From positions 48,468,752 through 48,532,751 of the forward strand of contig JAJLRJ010000002.1 in NCBI GenBank assembly GCA_024195265.1: a stretch of 64,000 nt of DNA, in the 5' to 3' direction. Below, piece by piece: positions 42,954 to 54,747 of the stretch. Position 1 is the stretch's first letter; every line of letters begins with the position of its first letter. The translations under genes and the position numbers were made by a program. The notes beneath the pieces were generated by a model. That model did not search any database. It was not told the DNA's origin and was given only the letters and a program-made list of their open reading frames with translations. This DNA comes from Dendrophyllia cribrosa (taxonomy: Eukaryota; Cnidaria; Anthozoa; Scleractinia; Dendrophylliidae).

Positions 42954-43554
42954 CAGGGGCACCCAACGAATCTGTTCCTCACTTTATCTGTTCCCCAGCG
43001 GAATTCTTGCTGGCTGGCAACATATTCTGTACATATTTTTTTAATTACCATTTTTGCGCTGGTTGACTTGAGAAAGGAGTCCCAAGAACAAACTGTGCTG
43101 TCTAACTTGAGCAGATCGAAAAGAGACTGGATCGAAGCAAATCGGAGGACACTTTGGGGCTTAAAAGGGTTCAGCTTCGTAGTAACAAATTTAAGCAGTA
43201 CTTAGAGATACCCGGACAGGTTAAGTTCGAGACGGCAGTAAATGTACAAAACAATAAACTAGAAGCTTCAAATAGTTTCCATTAATGTTTTATTAGTTCC
43301 CAAGCCCCTTTTGGTAACTTATTACTGTTGTTTTTTCATTTAGTCATTTTTTTTTTTCAATTGCTGGCTGGGAAACAGACATTTTTTTACCCAGCTGGCT
43401 GAGAATTTCCCTATGTGTTATGCTGGGGAAAAGGAACAGATATATTTTTCCCAGCAACGTAGAAGAACACCTGGAAATGCTTTTATATCATTTATTTTAA
43501 TTTATTTGGGTAAAATAATACATTTTACCAAAGATTGTTCGTTGGGTGCCCCTG
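42954..43554. mobile_element. CAGGGGCACCCAACG element, intact copy, 6-bp TSD
   Basis: Ends CAGGGGCACCCAACGAA and TTCGTTGGGTGCCCCTG with perfect 6-bp duplication ACATGA (42948-42953, 43555-43560). 601 bp, no transposase. The interior has repeated ccagctggctgggaa words. Sits 250 bp upstream of the TMEM161 start codon. Related copies at 46284-46746 and 54748-55932. Confidence 0.85.
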
Positions 43555-44149
43555 ACATGATAGGACGCCTGACAGATTTTACTGATTACCGTAACTGCTA
43601 AAAATATCACCGTAATTTGGGCTGAATTTGGGTACGGTAGTGAATTAGATTGGGCGAATCATCATGCACATATTTTTAATGATATCAGTTCCCCCGCATG
43701 ATCCTCCATTGCAAGCCTACCAGTTCAATATCGAGAACACGAATGTGGTCTATTATAGCTTGTGGGATTTTAGTTATTTAACAATATAAACTGCACTTAA
43801 ATCCAGATATTTTTTTGGTCCAGAGAAAAACTTCATGACAATGGCAGAAATAAAATCGCACGAATGTGGTCTATTATAGCTTGTAGGGTTTTAGTTATTT
43901 AACGATAACTGCACTAAAATCCGGAGATTCTTTCGGTCCAGAGAAAAATTTCATGACAAAAGCAGAAACAAAATCGAAATATCGTGGCATTGGTAGGAAA
44001 TTCAAAAATTTTTAGAAGCCCAGTACCTCGTGTGCACCTTTTATTCGTTCTCTTCAACAATAGACTGTACTGTTATCAGATCTAGAGAAATTATCTAGCT
44101 CTTTTATCTCAGTATTGTTTTAATTCTCAACCAATAGTGTTGCCGCTTT

Positions 44150-44425
44150 AAAGCCCGGCCCGTTCACACAGGTGATTTTTTGTGCAATTTCGTCGTACTT
44201 TTCGGTACAATTTTTGTCGACACAAGTTGCATCTTCAAATCGCGTGTAAACTAGCGGCGATTGCAGTGCGATTTGGGAGCAATTTGTCGCGCGATGTCGC
44301 AGAGGTTTCGAACATGGATGCAACTTGGCGGCGATTTTTGGGAAATCACAGCAAATGTCGCACCTGAATCACACAGGAAATCGCCGCTTACAATTGCGAC
44401 AAAAATTGTATTGGGGAGCGCGACT
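44150..44425. mobile_element. Probable MITE with cgattt/aaattg words
   Basis: gcccgttcacacaggtgatt on the left and cacctgaatcacacaggaaatcgccgc on the right form an imperfect inverted pair, and the interior repeats gcgatttgtcgc-type words. The exact edges are uncertain. Confidence 0.4.
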
Positions 44426-44692
44426 AAGGCATAACTTACCCCCACCCCCAACCACAATCAGGGCCTCTGTACAATAATTAACTCTTTATTTCTTTTCCCC
44501 AAGTCACAACGCCAAGGTTTTTAATTTTCTGTAATTTTGTTTCTAAAAATCCGACACAGAAATCAAGATTATAGAAATTTACTTATATTATATATTTCCA
44601 TTACGTATTATTATTCGGCTTTACAGTTCAAAACGCCCATGGGTAAAATTAAATTTGAGAGCTGGTTTTTATCTGCAGTCAGTAGACACTTA

Positions 44693-44907
44693 CAGTGCTG
44701 CTACTGTTACCGGGGCCACCTAGACAAAGTTAACCTATCACAAAGCAGAACGGGAACAATAGATTCCAACATTTGCGACTTGAATAATGAAATGTCGAGT
44801 ACAGAACAACAAAATTTTAACTTTAAAATGTTGGAATCTATTGTTCCCGTTCTGCTATGTGATTGGTTAACTTTGTCGATGTGGCCCCGGTAACAGTGGC
44901 AGCACTG
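44693..44907. mobile_element. Tc1/mariner-like foldback MITE (CAGTGCTGC tips)
   Basis: Ends CAGTGCTGCTACTGTTACCG and CAGTGCTGCCACTGTTACCG, TA on both sides. Arms of about 90 bp include GGGAACAATAGATTCCAACA and complement. Confidence 0.8.
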
Positions 44908-46283
44908 TAAAGCCACCGTCGCCTTAGTCGTCTTTTCCTGTCGTTCGTTTTATTGTCAGTCCGGCAGGTATATTTTGGGATGAGCGAGTGTCGAGGAGTA
45001 ATGCGACGGTTTAGAAAAGAGAAAAAGAAAGGAAAGGATCGAAAAACGTTCAAACTCTCAAGATTTTGATAGACCAAGATGGCTTCTAAACACAAATAGA
45101 ATCACACCCAAATTCGTCTGCCGAATCGGAAAAAAAAGGTTTCTTCACATTTTAATCCGATCCACACTTATGAAACAAACCGTTCTTTACTTATAATTAT
45201 GGATAACAGGTGAAAGAAAGTAACAAAAAGTACCGCAATGTTTATGTAATAATCATGATAGTTGTCTGGTTTGACAAGTCTTATTGGCTGAATAATACCG
45301 TTCATATTTCTCAGTTTATTCAATTCACCAGTCAGACTGTGGACAACAATTGTTCTTGTCGTTAGTGCCCAAAAATAACACCTTAAAAATAGCAAGACCT
45401 TATAACTGATATAAGTCACGGTGAATTTTGAAATTTTTACCGAAACGTTTACAAAGGCGGTACGCAAATCTTGCCCACTCCGTAGCTGCGAGCTGGGCAG
45501 GATTTTATTGTGTATTTGCTTATATATACCGCAATATAAACACCTCGACATTTTATGACATTTCATTTGAGTGTCGTAAAACCAAAACCAAAGTAATTAC
45601 TCTGACCAATCACAACAGTCGTAAACAGTCCAATGATTCCAATTTTTCAGTTTTTGATTCAACATTGAAAATTTCGTTTTCAATGAATAATTGACATTCT
45701 TTTTTGTTCTTCGTTCTTGTTATGTTTAAAACGAAAAATAAAAAAAATGGAACTGCAGGAACTCTCGTGGCGAATATTTCCCCACTCAACGGTTTGTTAT
45801 TTTATGTTCTTTCAGAAAAGAAACAGACCGTCTTTTTTTCTAATCACGGTTCCTCGAACCACTAAGAATTCAAATTCACCAGCAGTGCAGTTAGACTCAG
45901 TCTGATAAAGTTTGTTTTCGCTGACACCTTAATTGTCTATCTTCTCAGTTAATTCAGTTCAAGTTTTCAACAGAAAAATTTGGTTTGCAAATTTCTTAAT
46001 AATCAGTTCGGTTTCCAAGGGAAATGAAACCGTATTGATTTGCTACCAGCTCCGACCATTGTATAACTACTGGCGTTGCAAGGCTAGAACGCCGATAACA
46101 TTTAACCCAGAAACTCAGTCATCAGGCTGAGTGTACGCTTTTTACAAACTACATATATTTGGTCAGAAACGTGCTTTCAACAGTGGCAAAGGAAAACGCT
46201 GGTGCCAAACAGCCCAAACATAAACCAACTGAGGTCAGTAAAACAATGCAATCTGTCGAGTCCACTCTATGGAATACTAAAAT

Positions 46284-46746
46284 CAGGAGCGCCCAACGAG
46301 GAATGGTTAGGAAAACACTCCATATATAATTTAAGTGCCTTTAAAGGAAACTACGTGAAAGTGAATACAGTTTGATATTTTCAGTTATTTTAGCTGATTC
46401 AGCTGAATATTCTAGATCGGGGCAGAAACTTTTAGGGAAGGAATCTTTAAATCAATGGATATCGACTTTTTTTGTTTTCATATGACTCGTTCTATAAAAC
46501 GTTTAGGGATGTGTAAATAAGTGGCCGGGTATTCTAAAATCGCCCTCTAGCTGCCTTCATTTTTCCTCTCTGACTTAGTAATTATTTCGTACCCGACACG
46601 ACAATTCAGTTTGATCAGATCCCGACAAAAGTTCGAGGCGACATTTTACCAAAGAAAACCGTGGGGTCTAGTTTTTAGCCACAGAATTAAGAATTTTTAA
46701 GATGAAGACTAGGCTTCATCATTCGATCGTTCGTTGGGTGCCCCTG
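46284..46746. mobile_element. CAGGRGCRCCCAACG element, diverged copy
   Basis: Ends CAGGAGCGCCCAACGA and TCGTTGGGTGCCCCTG with flanks TAAAAT and TAATAT (5 of 6 identical). The interior differs from the 42954 copy. Confidence 0.65.
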
Positions 46747-46814
46747 TAATATCGACTGAGGTTGCTACATATGATTCCATTGTTTAGTTTTGCGTCCGTC
46801 TTGAACTAAAATGA

Positions 46815-48330
46815 GTACTTTTTTTTTTGTTTTTTAATATATTTTATTTGCATTTTGCACAGGTTACAATGTTATACACTTACAAATAAACTATACATAT
46901 AAATAAAAGATACAATACAAATGAATAAATATTACAAAAAAATAAAAATAAAATAAAATAATAATAATAATAATAATAAAGGGAGGTGGTAGAAGGTCAA
47001 ATTGTAAAATTAGGTACTTAAGACGCATATTAATAACCGGGTGAAAAAGTGACGCATGAAAAAAAAAAAAAAGCAACTAAAAAGAAAACTTAAAGCCATC
47101 AAGATAGAAACGAAAGAAGTGGGTCCCACTTTTTGAAGTGTTTAAGAAGAATTCCATTTTTTTTTTTGCGATATATAATTCTTATTTGTAAGTTGATCTA
47201 AGTTTAGCTTTGAAGACTACAAGATATGGGAGAATGCTAGAATATTTACACTTATAGATGAAAAATTTAGCAGGTAGTAGTAAATGGTTTACCAATTTTC
47301 CTTCACATAAGATGTACTTGTTATTCCAGATAATTTGATTCATTATACTTTCATATGAGATCAAATCTAAGCGATTCATGGAGGACCAGGCATCTAAGCA
47401 TTCTTTGTAAAATACAGGCAACGAAATATCTAATTTACGACTACTGTCGAAGTTACAGTGTAAAAGAAATTTACCAGCTACTTTCTCTAGGTAGAAATCT
47501 AAAACATTCTTCCAGGGACTTTCATAATCCTCGATGTACTTTTTCAGACAGATAATTCTTCAAGATCGAGCATTTTTAAGCCGCCATCTTCAATGTCATT
47601 TATTAAGGCTGAACGTTTCACCTTATCTTTGCCCCTCCAAATAAACGAATAAAGCTCTTTGTTAACTTCTTTAATTAGTTCATTTGGCACTGAGTCGAGA
47701 TCGCCGCCGCTTTGGACATGATTTTCGGGATAGCAAATGACTTAACTATTTGTATTCTGCCGATGATAGTCAGATCTCTCCACCTCCATAGATTAAGCAC
47801 TTCTTTAATAGATTTCAAAATTGAGTCAAAGTTGTCTCTTCTTCTAGTGACGTGATTGTAATCAAAGTGCACACCAATAATTTTAATGGAAGATTGAAAG
47901 TTAAAATGAAGTGCTTCGCCCTCTAACTTCCCTGAACCTAAACGAAAAAATTCTGTTTTCTCCTCATTAACTTTTAGCCCCGAACAATCAGAGAAACTCA
48001 CAATACTTTCTCTAAGATAATAGTAAGAGGATATGTTTCGAAGAAAACAACTTAAATCATCAGCAAAAAGTGACAATTTCACCTCAACATTACGAATTGG
48101 AATACCTTGAATCTTTTCGTTTTGTCGAATATGACATGCAATAATTTCTAATCCTAATATAAAGAGAAAGGGGGATAATGGGTCTCCTTGGCGTACACCT
48201 CGGCCAATGGTAAAGTAACTTGAAGAAAAATCATTATTTATGATACAACTTGATATATTTGAGTAGAATGTGCGAATCCATTTAATAAAAGATGGCCCGA
48301 AGTTGAACGCCTCAAGAACCTTGAGTGATT
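46815..48330 (-). pseudogene. 5'-truncated L1/Tx1-like LINE
   Basis: The minus strand, from 48328 down, reads SFIKWIRTFYSNISSCIINN, then GRGVRQGDPLSPFLFILGLE and KLSLFADDLSCFL (the RT palm with the F-x-DD box), then SGLKVNEEKTEF, IIGVHFDY, LTIIGRIQIVKSFAIPKI. After frame breaks it gives FIWRGKDKVKRSALINDIED and MPVFYKECLDAWSSM. The order matches L1/Tx1 ORF2. A poly-T at 46820-46837 (poly-A tail on the sense strand) marks the 3' end. The 5' half, including endonuclease, is absent. Confidence 0.85.
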
Positions 48331-48337
48331 AAGAAAA

Positions 48338-48485
48338 AATATCGAGGCCGGTCCGTCATTTTTTGCATTCTCTTGTCAAAATGCGAAATTTACATCCATC
48401 GTTGGATATACGTCATGTAGACATAGCGTATATCGATAACTTTTTACCATATTTGGGCAGTGTATCAATGTGTTGAATTATAAAA
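48338..48485 (-). repeat. Dispersed repeat shared with 19660-19850
   Basis: Inverted copy of the repeat at 19.7 kb, abutting the LINE truncation point. Confidence 0.6.
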
Positions 48486-48489
48486 CAGA

Positions 48490-50700
48490 ATGTCAAATAA
48501 AAATAAAAACAAACTGAATAAACAGTTTATTCAGCGAAAACTTGAGTAACTTACGTTACTGACAACATATTGCTATTTCAGTCAGCAAAACGAAAGGATG
48601 AGGTTGGAAAAATTGCACGGAAAGGATTGCCTCTTAGTCAATTTTAACTCGTCAATTTTAACTCGTCGCTTGTCAACGAGACCATTAGACTGTAGACAGT
48701 TTTCAGTTTAAGGCCTGGGTTTAAAGTCTGTTCGGAAAATAATGTTGACACTTAATATCTTCAGCTAGATTGACTGGCCCAGATTGAAATTTTCCCTATA
48801 TGTTATATCGACGTCTTCTTCTGCTTTAACGCACAAGTTTGGTCACGTGACATGTCACGTGATCAAAATTTTAAAATTAAGCAAATCGGCGATATGCCAG
48901 CGAATTTCCTTCGTGTAGTCAAATAAATTAGCTATTCGCACTGCATAAATTATAAGCAAAGCATATAAGACCAACAAAATATGAATAAATTGTCATTCCT
49001 TCAGGTGCAACGGTGAAGGAAATATACCAAGTGTAAAGCAATTGGCATTTGGGTGTTACGGGTGGGTGTACGGGCCAGGGAAATTAACTCACCCACCCTC
49101 CCCCCTTTTCCGTTCGCACTGTGCCTCTCGTCGTGTCGCCGAATTTCATCCCAAACCTTAATGTGACGCGATGATTGATGCAGTGCGTAATAGTATACTT
49201 TTCCAATGGACGTTGAACATATTTATTACCTTCTACGTTTGGAATGATTGTCCTCGAGTTTTGTAATTACAGTTACAGATAATCTAGGGTTACGTTAAAT
49301 TTTGGACTTAAAAATGACCGTCGTCAGACTTTCTCCGGCCTCAGACATTTTTTTAGAGAACCATGGAAGATCATTCCAAACGTGAAGGGCTGGAAATATT
49401 TAATCTGCATCAGAAAAGCGTTTTTATTTTATGTTTTCTCTTAAACCCATCAACAATTCGTCAAATATTTGCTATTTTAAGAAAAATGGTCACGTGACAT
49501 GTGACTTATGGGAAAGTTTATTTTTCTTAAAAATGATAAGAACGATAAGACCTTTCCATGTGCCAAATTTCAATGCGGTTCCATTCTCTCTGTTAAAGTT
49601 ATCACGAATAAACTGTTGTTCCCGGTAAGGGCCTTTGAGATCCTTTGACCCAGGCCTTTTAAAACTACTTGAGTAACGTCTAATTAATAGCTACCCCTCG
49701 TATTCGGCCAACCATATTTGAAGTCAGGAAACTTGTGCGCTGTTCGCACGGGAGGGACGGGAGGGACGGGAGGGACGGGCAACATCAACCTGTTAGACAG
49801 GAATTATTTTGAGATGATTCTTCATTATTTCAATCTCTTTGGGTGAGGTGACACGGGTGCTATGAAATTGATTTTCGTTAAACATTATTCTTAACACAAT
49901 TGAGTGAAACAATTACGCGAGCGCTCCGTGCTGGCAAAATTCTGGCCTCTTTATAAACAATTATAACGCTCCTTTAATTTCATCGTAACTTTCACGGTCA
50001 ACCGTCTTCGCTCTGGTTCAAATCGCTTCCAAAACGACTCAAAAAGACATATAGGAACACGGGTAAATAACAATATTTTTATTAAATGATTGTTGTAGCT
50101 AATACAGCGTTTGGGTTCCCTGTGGCGTTGACGCAACAAATGACGGAGTTAGGCGGGAAGGTATTTAACACATGCGCGGACTTGAGAGTAAAGGCTAACT
50201 TCGCGTTCACTGTCAGGCTTTTTTTGATATAAGAACGTCTTAATGTCTGTGCTGAGAATGAGCTACCTGGGACTGAATGTTCTTATTTTGTTAGCGATTT
50301 GAGCCTAAAAACGTTGTGAACAATGTTCTTGAGATAACTAAAGCCAGTGTATACTATTTCAGTAAATCATATTTTTCTTTATGAAAAGAAAGAAAAATAG
50401 GTCAGGTTCTACCAATTTTCTACTTTGAAATGGAAAACGACCTGCAACGAGGCAATACTTCTAGCATTTTAGGCTCGTTGCACTAGAAATTCAGTCCTCT
50501 GACCAAACAGTATTACAGCTTATTTTTCTCCCTTAGTTCGTTATAAATATAAGAAAACGAAATAACTGACGTTCAAGCTAACAAAAACTCAGCCTACATG
50601 GGTTTGTTCTTAGCACTTTATTAAAATTTTGGCCAATCTCTGCGTCAACTTTCTTATAAAAAAGGTTGTTATAGAAACCAGTGAGCGTATAACTGAATAC
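48490..50700. other. Intergenic region before the fucosyltransferase gene
   Basis: No convincing coding exon on either strand. A short G-rich triplicate gggagggacg is at 49748-49778. Expected to contain the promoter and any 5' UTR exon of the gene starting at 50754. Confidence 0.5.
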
Positions 50701-50753
50701 CCATTATAAAATTATTATTTCTCCTTTCCGTTGTAGATAGCTGACCGTTTACA

Positions 50754-52708
50754 ATGATGTTCTGCAGTAGTCGTCGAAAACTGATCCTGTTCCTGGGTTT
50801 GCTTGCGTTTACCATTTGCATCCTTTTTTGTCGGAAGAAAGGTAATTGGCCTTTAAGAAGTTTGAGTAGAGAATGAACTCTTACACTCCTTACACTCCTA
50901 CACTCGAGCATTGAGTCAAGTCTTATAATATAAGGGTTATTTTTCGGCAGCGAGGTGATGTGCAGATTTATTTACCGAGGGTGTAGCCCGAGGCCGGAAT
51001 AGACACATATCCACGAGGTGCAGAAAAATAACCGGCTTATTTTCGACATGGGGCGAAGTTGATAAAGTAGCATCAAACGAATGATAAACATGTTTTTCTT
51101 CGTTCTTTGGCAGACCGACTAAAAACAGGCACTTTTATTTGCAGGATCTACTAAACCGTGACTAAGATGCGTGCGAAACGCACAGGCCTTATAATAGAAA
51201 AATCCGAGAATAGCAAAATCGGAGGTAAACCTTTAAGGGGGTGGCATTCATTCCCTACCCCCCTCCCCCCTACCCTCCCCCTACCCCCTTCCCACCTACC
51301 CCCTCCCCCCTACCCCCTCCCCCCTACCCCCTCCCCCTGAACGTCCGAGTGTTAACTTAGGCAGGCTTTAGTTCGTGATTCCAGCCCCGATTGTCTTATA
51401 GAGTGCTAGATTACTTGGCGCTGAAATATATTTCTCAATCCTTCAGCAGCTACGACTAAACAACAGGGGAAAGTTCAATGGCTACAAGATGTGGAGTCCG
51501 CAATAATTAGCAGTGATTCAACCCCATCAACGTACACACAACGTAAAGATAGAATTTGCGGTACGAGGTGGCAAGACGACTATGAGAAACTTCACAGAGA
51601 TATTTTAGAATCGCGGCGTCCTCGACAGTTTATTGTATTTACTTGCAAGGAGAAAGCGTACAGTTGTGCAGGTTATGGCAATCGCTTAGGGGCGATTTCT
51701 TCACTTCTTTTTCTAGCCATTTTAACACAAAGGGCATTTTTGATCGAATGGGATCAAGTAAATCAAGTGCGAACAGACTTTTACCTTAATCCAAAAGGGA
51801 TTGCATGGAACTATTCTATGAACACCTTGGAAACACTGCCCACGAGGACACACTTTTGGGGAAAGAAAAACCAAACGCCTCCTTTGGACACAACCGATAT
51901 TCTTAGACCAGCAAAAAAGTACGCAGATTTTTCTGCATGGTTAAAGAAGACTGATTTACTAACATATTTTGACCACCCCGTTGAAAAGGTTGTCGGGTCG
52001 TGGTATTTTGCGGATGACTTATTGGGAAACAAATTTCTGAAAAAGTATGCTCTCGAGCTTGGAATTAGTTCCGAACGCTCCAACTATTCATTAGTAGGAT
52101 GCGCTTTCGATTTTCTTTTTAAGAAGTCGAGAGAATTAGAAGCGAGGCTTGATGAAGCGAGAACCTCGTTAGGTCTAGATGGCCAGGCCCCCAAGCTAGG
52201 ACTTCATGTAAGAATGGGTGATGTATCCATGGGAAGAAGCCAGCAGTATTTCGATATCGACTACAAAGTGTTCTTTGATTATGCTCAGGCGCTAAGTGAA
52301 GTGTTGGCCCAACAAAATCAAGGAGTGTTTAGCAAAGAAGACATCAGGTGGTTTCTAGCAACAGATGATAAAGAAGTCAAAACGTACGCTCTTAAAAAGT
52401 ACCCTAAACATTTGGTCACCCAAATGATAAATCCACAACACATTAAAACGTTCCACAAGCTGACACAGTCAGCGACGGCTGTGGAAAGCATGTACGGTGT
52501 TATGGTGGATCATTTCCTGTTATCTGAATGCGACTTTCTTATTTTAACTCACAGTAGCACGTTTGGAAGGACAGCGTCTGGCCTTTTGTTCCATTCAGCC
52601 GCAACGATCGTGTCAGTGGAGAGTGAAAAGAAATGGTTAAAGTCTTCACAAGAAAGTGGCCCAGAACGGTCGGAGAGCAAATCTGTTTCACCAGCCAGAA
52701 GTGACTGA
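50754..52708 (+). CDS. Fucosyltransferase-like type II membrane protein, complete (449 aa)
   Basis: Two exons, 50754-50841 and 51447-52708, join in phase to 1350 nt. Exon 1 encodes MMFCSSRRKLILFLGLL followed by more hydrophobic residues. This is a short basic cytoplasmic tail plus a signal-anchor, typical of Golgi glycosyltransferases. Exon 2 carries a luminal stem and a catalytic domain with GYGNRLGAISSLLFLAIL near the start, LGLHVRMGDVSMG in the middle and DFLILTHSSTFGRTASGL near the end. The HxRxGD-like loop and the final S-x-S/T-FG-x-x-A-x-GL loop are hallmarks of the alpha-1,2/alpha-1,6 and O-fucosyltransferase superfamily, which uses GDP-fucose. The layout resembles plant-type GT37 more than animal GT11. 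Donor and acceptor substrates are inferred, not shown. A good acceptor (tccgttgtag) at 50721-50736 suggests a 5' UTR exon further left. The intron holds a C-rich minisatellite. A MITE starts within about 10 bp of the stop codon. Confidence 0.88.
50935..51045. repeat. Imperfect foldback in the fucosyltransferase intron
   Basis: gggttatttttcggcagcgagg and the inverse gtgcagaaaaataaccgg surround gagggtgtagcccgaggccgg. It resembles other foldbacks in having a gagg...gcccga apex. Confidence 0.5.
51255..51340 (+). repeat. C-rich minisatellite (ccctacccccctcc)
   Basis: Reiterated ccctacccccctccccc units in intron 1 of the fucosyltransferase gene. The opposite strand has many G runs that could form quadruplexes. 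Confidence 0.9.
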
Positions 52709-52715
52709 AAGTATT

Positions 52716-52868
52716 TATGGTTTTCACTCACGTGACCTTCAGTCTTGTGGGACTCAAATGACAAAGGCCATGGCGGCTATGTTGGTGCACATAACAAAAG
52801 AAGTTCATTAAAATTATTTTGCAGGTGTACACCAACATGGCCGCCATGATGTAACTTGAAAACTCACC
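52716..52868. mobile_element. GAGCG MITE, degenerate copy 4, in the 3' UTR
   Basis: ttttcactcacgtgaccttc to gatgtaacttgaaaactcac matches the 152-bp family but with eroded tips. It starts eight bases after the fucosyltransferase stop codon and supplies an ATTAAA hexamer (52807-52812) that could serve as the poly(A) signal. Confidence 0.7.
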
Positions 52869-53396
52869 TATTGAAGAGGGGCAATGTGAAGCAAAGTTTC
52901 TTGCCTAAGAAAATTAAAACACGACCACTAACCGCGTTCAAAAGGCATGGTGATCCGGGCGTAGAGCTGCCAAAATGCTGCAAGTTTCCCCTATTCCCTA
53001 CAGCAGTCAGTAAAATACAACTTTGTTGGAGGAAACCTGATCCCTCCCGAATGCAGAGACAGGCACTAAACACCTTGAGGGAGAAAGGTTGCAAAACTAC
53101 ATTAACAAGCTACGTGAAAAGAAAGAGTAAACTAAATCAAATCAAATCAAATGAGCACACGTAAGGCAGCAACGCCAGTCTTCAGTAAAATCCCGCCAAC
53201 GCATGGCCTAACTTCTTATGTTGCTGTGGCAACCGTCAAAACTTCGGTGAACCGTGAAAACGTTAATTTGCTGCTTTTCTTCGAACCGCAGCAAATAGAA
53301 AAATTCCTGGATCATTTTGTCGCCTAAAACATGATGAAATATCTTTGTAACTTTGGTTTAGACTGCGAGCAAACTCTCAGGCCCGGGGGGATAGGC

Positions 53397-53474
53397 GACG
53401 GGGCGGGGCGGGGCGGGGCGGGGCGGGGCGGGGCGGGGCGGGGCGGAGGGGTTAGGGTTAGGGTTAGGGTTAGG
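53397..53474 (+). repeat. (GGGGC)n followed by telomere-like (TTAGGG)4
   Basis: About ten GGGGC units (53397-53445) run straight into gttagggttagggttagggttaggg (53450-53474) and then nine more G. The strand is extremely G-rich. Confidence 0.9.
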
Positions 53475-53886
53475 GGGGGGGTAGCTTTTTTCATTATAGG
53501 ACCGTGCCTTTAGGGGCGAGAATGGCTGGGTATCGGCTGGAAGATATCACGCGTAGCCGAATCGATTGAGCTTCCTGGTCGGTCTAGAGCATGGGGACAA
53601 AACGAATGAGAACAATCGGCTGACGTCACGGAGATTTTGCTTCAGTTTAATAAGTTCATTCATTTCATTTTTGTTTATTTTTTTATTCCAAACGACAAAC
53701 AAATAGATTTACATGCAGGATACTAAAGGCATACAAAGTAATTGGATAATAAATGTTCATTAAATTACAGCAGAGGAGAGGGGCACAAATAGTGAGAATA
53801 ATAATTACAATAATGAATAGGTTTAATGAGCGAAAACAATTCCTCTGCACGTGCGTTTTACATTTGATACAAATGATCAAATTATA

Positions 53887-54027
53887 GAGCGTTTTCACTC
53901 AGTCCCGTGGGACTCAAATGACAAAGGCAATGGCAGCCATGTTGGTGTTCCTAACAAGAGAAGTTAATTAAAATTCTTTTGTACGGGAACACCAATATGG
54001 CGGCTATGACGTCAAGTGAAAACGCTC
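53887..54027. mobile_element. GAGCG MITE, copy 3
   Basis: Tips GAGCGTTTTCACT with TA on both sides. It lacks about ten bases near the left end relative to copy 1. Confidence 0.85.
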
Positions 54028-54747
54028 TATAGGTTTTGTAGTGAACGTGAACACACGACGGTTAATTTTCCTTGCTCTGTTTGAACTTGGGAAGCCGTCC
54101 CTACCAATCCAGTCACATTACGTAAAATGGTAAATTAAACAATTTGGAACAATTTCAAAGTAGTTTAAGGTGGCTCGTTTTCGGCTTTTTGGCTGTATAA
54201 ACTTTGGAAAATTATAACAAAATATCAGGCTAAGGTCATAACTAAATTATGGTGAAATTAAAATGTACATTTAGTTGTTGACCAAAAGTGACTGTTATTT
54301 CGTCATCGATAGTTACCATTGTAACGATATGTGGGGATCATTCACACCTACTATTTAGCTTTTCGGGCGTATAGCTCAAAAATTAACCCGGTGACCCCGA
54401 CTTTTTTAACGTGATAACTTTTGGCACTTCAGAAGAGGAAAGTGTAAAATTATTTTAAGAAAATTCCTTGGAGCAGATTTTTTATAAACGTAGAAAAAGA
54501 CAATTTGTGACTGGTGAAAAATTGCCTAAACAGAATTTTTTTTCATTTTTGTCTGACGTTTCCTCTTAATAAGGAAAAAGTATTGAAACAATAAAGTGGG
54601 GGTCACCGGGCTTGTTCGCTTGTGTAAGCCTTCGTGAGTTTCACATTATCCACGCGTGAACTCGCGTAATTTAAAAGATCGACATTTTCTCCTGCTCAGT
54701 CAGGATCCCCGCCGACCTTTGCGTGTACACGCGCGAACATCTGCAGA

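Noticed and set aside
52856..53164. 102-aa ORF after the fucosyltransferase
   Set aside because: Overlaps MITE edge and repeats, no splice or family support.
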